From assembly GCA_012510865.1 (NCBI GenBank), contig JAAZHF010000234.1, positions 1 to 8,944 of the forward strand: a stretch of 8,944 bases of DNA. Direction: 5' to 3'. The position numbers and the translations under genes are program-made. How positions within the stretch are numbered: the stretch's first letter is position 1; each line of letters opens with the position of its first letter. The DNA is from Gammaproteobacteria bacterium. GTDB lineage: Bacteria; Pseudomonadota; Gammaproteobacteria; Xanthomonadales; Xanthomonadaceae. Below are positions 1 to 6,274 of the stretch, in pieces. A model generated the notes under the pieces. It was given only the letters and a program-made list of their open reading frames with translations. It was not told where the DNA came from and did no database searches.

Positions 1-462
1 GTGCTCGGCTTCGACGTCGGCGCGCGCCGCATCGGCGTGGCCGTCGGCAGCAGCTTCGGACACGGCGCGCGGGCGCGCGCGGTGGTCGACGTCCACTCCG
101 GCCAGGTGGACTGGAGCGCGGTCGAACGCCTGCTCCGGGAGTGGCGGCCGGACGGCTGCGTGGTCGGCGACCCGATGACGCTGGACGGCGGAGACCAGCC
201 GATCCGCGTCCGCGCCCGGGCCTTCGCGCGCGAGCTCGGGCGGCGCTGCGGCCTGCCGGTGGTGATGGTCGCCGCACGCTCGAGTTCGATCGCGGCCGCG
301 CAGCGCTTCGCCGTCGACCGCGCCGAGGGCCGCCGCCGCCGCCGCGACGCGGCGGCGCTGGACGCCGTGGCCGCGGCGGTCATCGTCGAGCGCTGGCTGG
401 CCGCGCCGGCCGACGCGGTACCCGTCGAACCCGAACCCCCGCCCGGCGAGCCGCGCGCATGA
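1..462 (+). CDS. ruvX: RuvX/YqgF, RuvC-fold 16S rRNA maturation factor, 5'-partial
   Basis: RuvX (YqgF) family protein with an RNase H/RuvC-like fold; in E. coli the family is implicated in processing the 5' end of 16S rRNA. The first strand carries FDVGARRIGVAVG with Asp5, the middle has VVGDP and DGGDQP (residues 55-66), and the last conserved acid is Asp121 in LDAVAAAVI, followed by a proline/glutamate-rich tail. The GTG at base 1 is probably an internal Val codon: relatives have several residues before this LGFD motif, so the true start likely lies upstream of the window. The second acidic site is abnormal. The usual DER(L/S)(T/S)S.E segment reads AARSSSIAA here (residues 91-99), so three conserved acids are alanine. 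The frame is otherwise intact, and the stop overlaps the pyrB start (ATGA). The family call is secure; full catalytic activity is doubtful. Confidence 0.93.
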   Translation: MLGFDVGARRIGVAVGSSFGHGARARAVVDVHSGQVDWSAVERLLREWRPDGCVVGDPMTLDGGDQPIRVRARAFARELGRRCGLPVVMVAARSSSIAAAQRFAVDRAEGRRRRRDAAALDAVAAAVIVERWLAAPADAVPVEPEPPPGEPRA

Positions 463-1400
463 CCCTGCAGACCCCCGAAGATGGCCGCCAGCGCCACCTG
501 CTCACCCTCGATGGCCTGCCCCGCGCGGCGATCGTGGCCCTCCTCGACCGCGCCCAGGCCTTCCTGGATGGCCACGGTGGCGCCGACCCGCGGCGAGCCC
601 TGGACGGCATCGCCGTGTGCACGCTCTTCTTCGAACCGTCCACGCGCACGCGGCTTTCGTTCCAGCGCGCCGCGCAGCGGCTGGGCGCGGACGTGCTCGC
701 CTTCGATGCGTCGACCTCGTCCACGAACAAGGGCGAGACCGCGCTCGACACCCTGCGCAACATCGAGGCCATGGGCGTGCGCGGCTTCATCGTGCGCCAT
801 CGCGACGACGGCGCCGCAGCGATGCTGGCCGCGGCGGCCCGGCCGGGCACCGCGGTGGTCAACGCCGGCGATGGCCGCAGCGCGCACCCCACCCAGGGCC
901 TGCTCGACGTGCTCACGCTGCGCCAGGCGAAGGGCGGCGATTTCGCGCGGCGCAGGGTTGCGATCGTCGGCGACATCCGGCATTCGCGCGTGGCGCGCTC
1001 GGGGCTGCACGCCCTGCGCGCGCTGGGCATCGGGGAGGTCCGTGCCTGCGCCCCCGCTGCCCTGCTGCCCGAGGACGGCCTGCTCGAAGGCTGCGCCGTC
1101 GTGGACGACCTCGACGCCGCGCTCGAGGGCGTGGATGCGGTCTTCATGCTGCGCCTGCAGCGCGAGCGGATGCTGGAAGGGCTGGTGCCCTCGCTCGAGG
1201 CCTACCATCGGGACTACGGCCTGACCGCGGCCCGCCTGCGGCGCGCGGCGCCGGACGCCGTGGTCCTGCACCCCGGCCCGATGAACCGCGGCGTCGAGAT
1301 CAGCGACGAGGTCGCGGACGGCCCGCGGTCGCTGGTGCTGAAGCAGGTGGAGAACGGAGTGGCCGTGCGCATGGCGGTGCTGGAGGCGCTGCTGGCCTGA
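459..1400 (+). CDS. pyrB: Aspartate carbamoyltransferase catalytic chain
   Basis: Condenses carbamoyl phosphate and L-aspartate to N-carbamoyl-aspartate in the cytoplasm, the committed step of de novo pyrimidine synthesis. The 313-residue protein has every active-site motif: STRTR at 61-65 for carbamoyl phosphate, Lys91 in KGET (supplied to the neighbouring subunit), Arg113-His114, HPTQ at 143-146, Arg177 in the GDIRHSR loop, Arg232/Gln234 in LRLQ for aspartate, and HPGP at 271-274. Length matches family catalytic chains. The ATG at 459 is chosen because it overlaps the ruvX stop as ATGA and sits just before the conserved N-terminal helix; longer in-frame upstream starts would lie wholly within ruvX. 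No good Shine-Dalgarno sequence precedes it, so translation probably depends on coupling to ruvX. No regulatory-chain gene (pyrI) or pyrC-like partner follows; the next gene is convergent. Confidence 0.97.
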   Translation: MTLQTPEDGRQRHLLTLDGLPRAAIVALLDRAQAFLDGHGGADPRRALDGIAVCTLFFEPSTRTRLSFQRAAQRLGADVLAFDASTSSTNKGETALDTLRNIEAMGVRGFIVRHRDDGAAAMLAAAARPGTAVVNAGDGRSAHPTQGLLDVLTLRQAKGGDFARRRVAIVGDIRHSRVARSGLHALRALGIGEVRACAPAALLPEDGLLEGCAVVDDLDAALEGVDAVFMLRLQRERMLEGLVPSLEAYHRDYGLTAARLRRAAPDAVVLHPGPMNRGVEISDEVADGPRSLVLKQVENGVAVRMAVLEALLA

Positions 1401-1418
1401 GACCCGCGGGCCGGCGTC
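1401..1418. other. 18-bp convergent gap between pyrB and mgtE
   Basis: The two stop codons are separated by 18 bp. The gap holds a GC-rich palindrome, CCCGCGGG at 1403-1410, but no T-run on either strand, so it does not look like a classical intrinsic terminator. Termination of the two convergent transcripts must lie within the opposite gene, be Rho-dependent, or rely on polymerase collision (inference). Confidence 0.5.
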
Positions 1419-2780
1419 TCAGCGCAGCAGCACGACGGTCGCCAGCCCGAGGAAGCTGAAGAAGCCCACGACGTCGGTCACCGCGGTCACGACCACGCCA
1501 CCGGCCACGGCCGGATCGATGTCGGCGCGTTTCATCGCCAGCGGCACGAGCACGCCGGCCAGCGCCGCGGAGGCGAAGTTGATGACCAGCGCGGCGGTGA
1601 TCACCACCCCGAGCATCCAGTCCTGGAACCAGGCCACCGAGACCAGGCCGACGAAGCCGCCGATGAGCAGCCCGTTGATCGACGCCACGCGCAGCTCTTT
1701 CCACAGCAGCAGGCCGGCGTTGCTGGCGCCGACCTGGCCCAGCGCGAGGCCGCGCACCATCAACGTCAGCACCTGCATGCCGGCGTTGCCGCCGATGCCC
1801 GCGACGATCGGCATCAGCACCGCCAGCGCGACGATCCGCTCGATCGTGGCCTCGAAGCGGCCGATCACGAAGGCGGCGAGGAAGGCCGTCATCAGGTTGA
1901 TGCCGAGCCAGACCACGCGCCCGCGCACCGCGCGCCGCACCGGCGAGAACAGGTCCTCGTCCTCGTCCAGGCCGGCGGCACTCAGCGCCTGGTGCTCGGC
2001 CTGCTCGCGGATGATGTCGACCACGTCGTCGATGGTGATGCGCCCGAGCAGGACGTTGCCCTCGTCGACCACCGGGGCGGAGACCCAGTCGTGGTCGGAG
2101 AACTGCCGCGCGACCGATTCCGCGGAGTCGCCGACGTGGATCGCGGTCAGCTCGTCGTCGATCAGCTTGTTGATGGGGCTGCCAGGCTCGCTGGTCACCA
2201 GGTCCTGCAGCGCGACCCAGCCCAGCAGCTGGTGGCGGCGGTTGACCACGTACAGGTGGTCGGTGTTGTCGGGCAGCTCGCCCCGCAGCCGGAGGAAGCG
2301 CAGCACGACGTCCACGGTGGTGTCGGCGCGCACCGTCACCACGTCCGGGTTCATCAGCCGGCCGGCGGTGTCCTCCGGGTAGGACAGGGCCTGCTCCAGG
2401 CGCGCGCGGTTCTCGCGGTCCATGGACTTCAGGACCTCGTCGATCACCGTGCCCGGGAGGTCCTCCACCAGGTCCGCGAGGTCGTCGATGTCGAGGTCCT
2501 CGACCGCGGCGACGATCTCGTCGGGATCCATGTCGGCCAGCAGGCCCTCGCGCACCTCGTCGCCGACGTGGACCAGCACCTCGCCGTCGTCCTCGGGGTC
2601 GACCAGGCCCCAGACCACCATGCGGCGGTCGGGCGGCAGCGATTCGAGGAGGTTGCCGATCTCGGCCGGCGCCAGGGTGTTGACCAGCCGGCGCACGGGG
2701 CCGAGCCTGCCGCTGTCCAGTGCATCGGACAGCAGTCGCAGCTGGCGCGCGGTCTTGTCGTGGCGGACGGCTTCGGCCAT
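1419..2780 (-). CDS. mgtE: MgtE-family magnesium transporter
   Basis: Inner-membrane Mg2+ channel/transporter of 453 residues, the usual MgtE length. An acidic, helical MgtE_N domain spans about residues 25-135 and is rich in Asp/Glu for cytosolic Mg2+ sensing. A CBS pair follows at about 136-262 (YPEDTAGRLMNPD..., then TAIHVGDSAESVARQF). After a connecting helix come about five membrane segments from 287 to 453. The pore signature PIVAGIGGNAGMQ lies at 324-336, and the conserved pore Asp is Asp436 in VTAVTDVVGFF. In characterised MgtE proteins the CBS and N domains close the pore when cytosolic Mg2+ is high. The ATG is preceded by a weak GGAAG-like site. It follows the oxygenase gene after 110 bp on the same strand and may have its own promoter there, so it need not depend on the PTS operon. 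Confidence 0.96.
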   Translation of the reverse strand: MAEAVRHDKTARQLRLLSDALDSGRLGPVRRLVNTLAPAEIGNLLESLPPDRRMVVWGLVDPEDDGEVLVHVGDEVREGLLADMDPDEIVAAVEDLDIDDLADLVEDLPGTVIDEVLKSMDRENRARLEQALSYPEDTAGRLMNPDVVTVRADTTVDVVLRFLRLRGELPDNTDHLYVVNRRHQLLGWVALQDLVTSEPGSPINKLIDDELTAIHVGDSAESVARQFSDHDWVSAPVVDEGNVLLGRITIDDVVDIIREQAEHQALSAAGLDEDEDLFSPVRRAVRGRVVWLGINLMTAFLAAFVIGRFEATIERIVALAVLMPIVAGIGGNAGMQVLTLMVRGLALGQVGASNAGLLLWKELRVASINGLLIGGFVGLVSVAWFQDWMLGVVITAALVINFASAALAGVLVPLAMKRADIDPAVAGGVVVTAVTDVVGFFSFLGLATVVLLR

Positions 2781-2800
2781 GGAATGCTTCCGAGGAGCGC

Positions 2801-2822
2801 GTCGCGCGACGGGCTGCGCGAC
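2801..2822 (-). promoter_or_regulatory. Possible stem-loop in mgtE leader
   Basis: GTCGCGC at 2801-2807 is exactly complementary to GCGCGAC at 2816-2822, with an 8-nt loop. An overlapping perfect 10-bp palindrome, GTCGCGCGAC (2801-2810), allows an alternative pairing. It lies 20-42 bases upstream of the mgtE start. It could affect ribosome access or be chance in GC-rich DNA. I do not recognise a known Mg2+ riboswitch (M-box or mgtA-type) in this short leader. Confidence 0.3.
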
Positions 2823-2845
2823 AGGGATCAGGCGTTCATGCGCGC

Positions 2846-2874
2846 ATTATCGCCCGCTGCCGCCGCCGGTGCAC
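2846..2874 (-). promoter_or_regulatory. Candidate sigma-70 promoter for mgtE
   Basis: Reading the minus strand, GATAAT (2851-2846) matches the -10 consensus at five of six bases and stands out in GC-rich DNA. Seventeen bases upstream is GTGCAC (2874-2869), a weak -35 match (three of six to TTGACA). A start near 2839 would give a leader of about 60 bases. The -10 and spacing are good and the -35 is poor, so this is only a candidate. Confidence 0.42.
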
Positions 2875-2890
2875 GGGCCGCGGTCCCCGC

Positions 2891-3820
2891 TCAGCGACGC
2901 AGCCGCGCGCGCACCCGGCGGGCGGCGGCGAACACGCGCCCCGCGAAGCCGCGGTCGAGCTCGGCCTGCAGGGTCCCCAGTTCGGCATAGAGGCGCCTGC
3001 TGTGTGCGTCCCGGCGCGCCAGCAGCTCGCGCAGTTCGGCGACGTCGCCATCGCTGAGCACGTGGCCGGGGCGGAGGTGGTCGGGCAGCGGACGGTCCAC
3101 GTAGACCGTCGAGTGGCGGGATGCCAGCTCCCGGGCGGGGCGCTGGCGGGTGTAGAAGTACAGCGCGACCGACTTGCGGCTCGTGGACGCCTGTCCGGGG
3201 GGAAGCCGGATCGGCGGGAAGCCGTGCCAGCTCTGCTCGGTGGTCTCGAACACCACGCAGCGGTTGAAGAGCGGCGCGATGGAGGTGACTTCGTCGGTCG
3301 CGGGGTCGCGGGGATCGCGGTGCAGCTGCAGGGTGCCGCCCCATTCCTCCCGCCACCCGTGGTTGAGGTACACGATCAGGTTCAGCCGCCGGTGCCAGCC
3401 CGTCGTCGGATGCATGTTGAAGTCGATGTGGGCGTCGAGGCTCTGGCCGTCGCGGTTCTCGTGGGTGCCGCCGCCGAAGTACTCCGGGTCGTAGAGCAGG
3501 TCGTCGATGCCGGTCACGTGGCCCACGAGCGCGAGGAAGTCCGGCGACCGGACGCAGTCGTCCAGCGCGGCGAAGGCGTCGCCGAGCGCACGGATGCGCT
3601 CGACCGTGGACTTGCCGCCGGCGACGCCGTCCTCGTTGAGGAAGTGGCCCTGCTCGAAGTCCGGGAACTGCGCAAGCAGGGACGCGGCGAAGGCCGGCTC
3701 GAGGAACCCGTCGACGACGCAGTGGCGGAAGGGCCGGGCCCCGAGGAAGGCCTCGCGGAGGGAATCGGCCCCGGCGACCACGGGCGCGGCCACGACGCCG
3801 CGCAGCGACCGGCCGCTCAT
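2891..3820 (-). CDS. 2-oxoglutarate/Fe(II)-dependent oxygenase (prolyl 4-hydroxylase-like)
   Basis: A 309-residue protein with a double-stranded beta-helix oxygenase core of the 2OG-FeII_Oxy_3/P4H type. The iron triad is His131 and Asp133 in AHIDFN plus His199 in SWHGF; Arg215 in TSRKS is the likely 2-oxoglutarate anchor. The segment HRRLNLIVYLN followed by WGGTLQLH (143-167) is typical of 2OG oxygenases often found beside glycan or secondary-metabolite genes. Residues 258-309 form a charged, probably helical tail ending in RRVRARLRR. No signal peptide is evident, so it is probably cytoplasmic. Its ATG overlaps the ptsI stop (ATGA) with no clear Shine-Dalgarno sequence, suggesting translation by coupling to ptsI. 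The substrate is unknown: protein side chain, small molecule and glycan are all possible. The fold and metal site are clear; placement in a PTS operon is unusual. Confidence 0.85.
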   Translation of the reverse strand: MSGRSLRGVVAAPVVAGADSLREAFLGARPFRHCVVDGFLEPAFAASLLAQFPDFEQGHFLNEDGVAGGKSTVERIRALGDAFAALDDCVRSPDFLALVGHVTGIDDLLYDPEYFGGGTHENRDGQSLDAHIDFNMHPTTGWHRRLNLIVYLNHGWREEWGGTLQLHRDPRDPATDEVTSIAPLFNRCVVFETTEQSWHGFPPIRLPPGQASTSRKSVALYFYTRQRPARELASRHSTVYVDRPLPDHLRPGHVLSDGDVAELRELLARRDAHSRRLYAELGTLQAELDRGFAGRVFAAARRVRARLRR

Positions 3821-5538
3821 GCCGGCACCAGCGAGGACAGCCAGCGCTCGATGCCGGCGCGGTCGCGGGCGCGCAGCAGCGCGGGCGCCCTGGCGCGCAG
3901 GGCCGAGAGGTCGTGTGCGCGCACTTCGCGCCGCACCTCCAGCAGGGTCGAGGGATGCACGCTGAATTCCTCCAGGCCGAGGGCGAGCAGCAGCGGCGTG
4001 AGCATCGGATCGCCCGCCATCTCGCCGCAGACCGCGGCCGGGCGGCCGTGGCCGCGCGCGGTCGAGATCACCTGCTGCAGCAGCTGCAGCACCGCCGGGT
4101 GCAGCGGGCTGTGCAGCTCCGGGAGCGCGTCGTTCCCGCGGTCGGCCGCGAGCAGGTACTGGACCAGGTCGTTGGTGCCGATCGAGACGAAGTCCACGAG
4201 ATCGACCAGGGTCGGGAGCGCGATCGCGGCCGCCGGCACCTCGATCATCGCGCCGAGCGGGATCCCCTCGGCCACTGCATGGCCTTCGTCGCGCAGGCGG
4301 GTCGTGGCCAGGCGGAGCATCCGCCGCGCCGCCACCAGCTCCTCGCGCCGGGCGACCATCGGCAGCAGGACGCGGACCGGGCCGTAGCCCGAGGCGCGCA
4401 GGATCGCACGCAGCTGGGTGGCGAAGACGTCGCGACGCCGGAGCGCCAGCCGGACGCCGCGGACGCCCATCGCCGGGTTGGGTTCGAAGGGAAGGGCCAA
4501 CCCGCTGCCGTCGGCCTTGTCGGCGCCGATGTCGAGGATGCGGATGGTCGTGGTGCGCCCGGTCATGCCCAGCACCAGGTCACGGTAGGCGACGAACTGC
4601 TCCTCCTCGGTGGGCAGGTGGTCGCGCTGCAGGAACAGGAACTCGGTCCGGTACAGGCCGATGCCCGCGGCCCCGAGCGAATGCGCTTCGGCCACGTCCT
4701 CGCGGCTCTCCGCGTTGGCGTACAGGCGGACGTCGACGCCGTCGACGGTGCGCGATGGCTCGCGCCGCAGCCGGTGCAGTTGGCGGCGCTCGCGCTTGCC
4801 CTCGCGCACGCGCTCGCGGTGCGCGCGCAGGTCGTCGGCGTCCGGATCGACGATGACCAGGCCGGTCGCGCCGTCGATCAGGAGCACGTCGCCGTCGTTC
4901 ACCTGCGCGAGCGCCTGCGGGGCCCCGACGACCAGCGGCAGGTGCAGGCTGCGGGCGAGGATCGCACTGTGCGAAAGCATGCTCCCGCCGCCGGTCACGA
5001 TGCCGAGGACGCCGCGTGCGTGCAGGCGCGCGACCTCCGAGGGCGCCAGGGTGTCGGCGACGAGGATCTCCCCGGCGATGCCGCTGACCTCGGCGTCGTG
5101 GCTGTGCAGGGCCGAATGGATGCGCCCGATCACGTGGTCGAGGTCTTCCACCCGGCTGCGGAAGTAGGGGTCGTCCATGCCTTCGAAGACCGCGGCGAGC
5201 CGGTCCCGCTGCACGCGCAGCGCGTAGTCGGCGCCGTAGCGTTCGCGGGTGACCAGTTCGTCGAGGCCCTGAAGCAGCTCCGGGTCGTCGAGCAGGAGCG
5301 CATGCAGGTCGAGGAATTCGCCCACCTCGACCGCCAGCGCCCCGTGCAGACGTGCGCGCAGCCCCGCCAGTTCGGCGCGCACGGTCGCGATGGCCTCGTG
5401 CAGCCGGGCGACCTCGGCGGGCACGGCCGCGCGCGGGATCCGTTCCTCGGCCACCTCCAGCGCATGCGGCTGTCGGACCCGCGCCCGGCCGAGGGCATTG
5501 CCCCGCGATGCGCCCTGGCCGGGGAACAGCTGGCGCAT
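3817..5538 (-). CDS. ptsI: Phosphoenolpyruvate-protein phosphotransferase (Enzyme I)
   Basis: Transfers phosphate from PEP to His15 of HPr, starting the phosphorelay. The 573 residues match classical EI (about 575) and there is no N-terminal GAF domain, so this is not the EI-Ntr (PtsP) form. The N-terminal HPr-binding and phospho-His domains (1-230) carry the phosphorylated His190 in LSHSAILARS. The C-terminal PEP barrel carries Arg297 in GLYRTEFLF, Glu433 in MIEVPAA, GTNDL at 454-458 with the Mg2+-binding Asp, and Cys504 in CGEMAGD, the usual acid/base Cys. The loop before the active His reads GSMLSH instead of the common GGRTSH. The ATG at 5538 is preferred over an upstream in-frame start 13 codons earlier because it overlaps the ptsH stop by one base (TGATG), has GAGGA six bases upstream, and gives the standard N-terminus. 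Confidence 0.97.
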   Translation of the reverse strand: MRQLFPGQGASRGNALGRARVRQPHALEVAEERIPRAAVPAEVARLHEAIATVRAELAGLRARLHGALAVEVGEFLDLHALLLDDPELLQGLDELVTRERYGADYALRVQRDRLAAVFEGMDDPYFRSRVEDLDHVIGRIHSALHSHDAEVSGIAGEILVADTLAPSEVARLHARGVLGIVTGGGSMLSHSAILARSLHLPLVVGAPQALAQVNDGDVLLIDGATGLVIVDPDADDLRAHRERVREGKRERRQLHRLRREPSRTVDGVDVRLYANAESREDVAEAHSLGAAGIGLYRTEFLFLQRDHLPTEEEQFVAYRDLVLGMTGRTTTIRILDIGADKADGSGLALPFEPNPAMGVRGVRLALRRRDVFATQLRAILRASGYGPVRVLLPMVARREELVAARRMLRLATTRLRDEGHAVAEGIPLGAMIEVPAAAIALPTLVDLVDFVSIGTNDLVQYLLAADRGNDALPELHSPLHPAVLQLLQQVISTARGHGRPAAVCGEMAGDPMLTPLLLALGLEEFSVHPSTLLEVRREVRAHDLSALRARAPALLRARDRAGIERWLSSLVPA

Positions 5539-5807
5539 CAGCCGTCCTCGTCGAAGCGGCGTTCGAACAGCGCGCACACGGCGTCGGCCGCGGCCTGCTC
5601 GTCCGCGCCCTCGACCCGCAGCGTGACCGCGGTGCCGGTGCCGGCCGCGAGCAGCATGACGCCCATGATGCTCTTGGCGTTCACCTCCCGGCCCTTCGCG
5701 GTGAGGGTGGCGTCGACCTCGTAGTCGGACAGCAGCTGGACCAGGCGGGCGGTCGCACGCGCGTGCAGCCCCAGCCGGTTGGCGACGACGAGTTCACGTT
5801 CGATCAT
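5538..5807 (-). CDS. ptsH: HPr phosphocarrier protein
   Basis: Small cytoplasmic phosphocarrier of 89 residues. His15 in RLGLHARAT is the site phosphorylated by EI and passed on to EIIA proteins. Ser46 in NAKSIMGVM is the regulatory site phosphorylated by HPr kinase/phosphorylase, and a cognate hprK lies three genes upstream. Both motifs match the family, so HPr here can carry two signals: PEP supply through His15 and energy or metabolite state through Ser46. The ATG is preceded by GAGG at 5818-5821, overlapping the stop codon of the EIIA-Man gene, with a 12-bp gap between the coding regions. The stop overlaps the ptsI start by one base, favouring matched production of HPr and EI. Confidence 0.97.
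   Translation of the reverse strand: MIERELVVANRLGLHARATARLVQLLSDYEVDATLTAKGREVNAKSIMGVMLLAAGTGTAVTLRVEGADEQAAADAVCALFERRFDEDG
5545..5549 (-). promoter_or_regulatory. Ribosome binding site deciding the ptsI start
   Basis: GAGGA on the minus strand lies inside the 3' end of ptsH, six bases before the ptsI ATG at 5538. This supports the shorter 573-residue EI over the start 39 bases upstream. Confidence 0.65.
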
Positions 5808-5819
5808 GGCCGGGCCGCC

Positions 5820-6212
5820 TCATGCGTCATCGAGCACCACTCCGTTGCGGGCACCCGCGGCCGCGACCGCGGGAAGTTCGGCGAGCGCGAGCTCGGGATA
5901 GTTCAGCACGCGCAGGAGCATCGGCAGGCTCAGCGCGGACACCCGGCGCACGGGCGTGCCGAGGTGGGCCAGGCGCGCGGCGACGTTGGCCGGCGTCGCG
6001 CCATACACGTCGGTCAGCACGAGCACGCCGTCGCCGCAGTCGGCGCGGCGCAGCGCGGCGCTGGCGGCCGGGAGCGCGGCGTCGGGGTCGGCGTCGAAGC
6101 GGACCTCGAAAACCTCGACGGCCAGCGGGAGGGTGCCCAGCAGGCGGGTCGCCACCGCGGCGAGCGCGGTGCCGATCCCCTGGTGCGTGACGAGCAGGAT
6201 GCCGACGGCCAT
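5820..6212 (-). CDS. PTS EIIA component, mannose family
   Basis: A free-standing 130-residue EIIA domain of the mannose/sorbose family (ManX N-terminal domain type). The phosphorylated His is His10 in GILLVTHQGIG. The second signature, VLVLTDVYGATPANVA, lies at 63-78, and LPMLLRVLNY at 97-106 is also typical. No EIIB domain is fused and no EIIB, EIIC or EIID gene is in the window, so it probably acts as a phosphorylation sensor or regulator accepting phosphate from HPr rather than in sugar uptake. In related genomes such a gene beside ptsH has been called ptsM. The ATG at 6212 is preferred; an in-frame GTG at 6218 would add two residues and cannot be excluded. Neither has a clear Shine-Dalgarno sequence, which is odd given the 62-bp gap from rapZ. 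Confidence 0.92.
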   Translation of the reverse strand: MAVGILLVTHQGIGTALAAVATRLLGTLPLAVEVFEVRFDADPDAALPAASAALRRADCGDGVLVLTDVYGATPANVAARLAHLGTPVRRVSALSLPMLLRVLNYPELALAELPAVAAAGARNGVVLDDA

Positions 6213-6248
6213 CGCCACAAGTTAGCAGAGCGACGCCACGCGGCGAAG

Positions 6249-6270
6249 CGCGGCCCGGCGGCCGGCCGCG
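6249..6270 (-). other. GC-rich hairpin between rapZ and the EIIA-Man gene
   Basis: CGCGGCC (6249-6255) and GGCCGCG (6264-6270) form a perfect 7-bp stem with an 8-nt loop, just after the rapZ stop. There is no T-run after it on the minus strand, so a strong intrinsic terminator is unlikely. It could be an RNA-processing or stability element, or attenuate transcription. It sits in the longest gap between genes of the PTS run. Confidence 0.35.
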
Positions 6271-6274
6271 GGGC

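Noticed and set aside
1401..1418. Bidirectional intrinsic terminator between pyrB and mgtE
   Set aside because: There is an 8-bp palindrome, but the stem is very short and no T-run follows on either strand.
2720..4387. Long plus-strand open frame opposite the mgtE start, the oxygenase and ptsI
   Set aside because: It crosses three real genes and an intergenic region and has no domain signature; it is a GC-driven shadow.
5539..5577. Thirteen-residue N-terminal extension of ptsI
   Set aside because: It is Arg-rich, overlaps the ptsH 3' end and is unlike EI N-termini; the ATG at 5538 has GAGGA upstream and a one-base stop overlap.
3913..5724. Long plus-strand open frame (603 codons) opposite ptsI and ptsH
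   Set aside because: It is antisense to two genes with complete catalytic motifs; its translation is low-complexity and rich in Gln, His, Arg and Val, as expected from mirrored codons in high-GC DNA, with no recognisable domain.
6219..6235. Possible internal promoter (TAACTT as a -10) before the EIIA-Man gene
   Set aside because: Only a weak -10 resemblance, no acceptable -35 at the right spacing, and it sits too close to the start codon.
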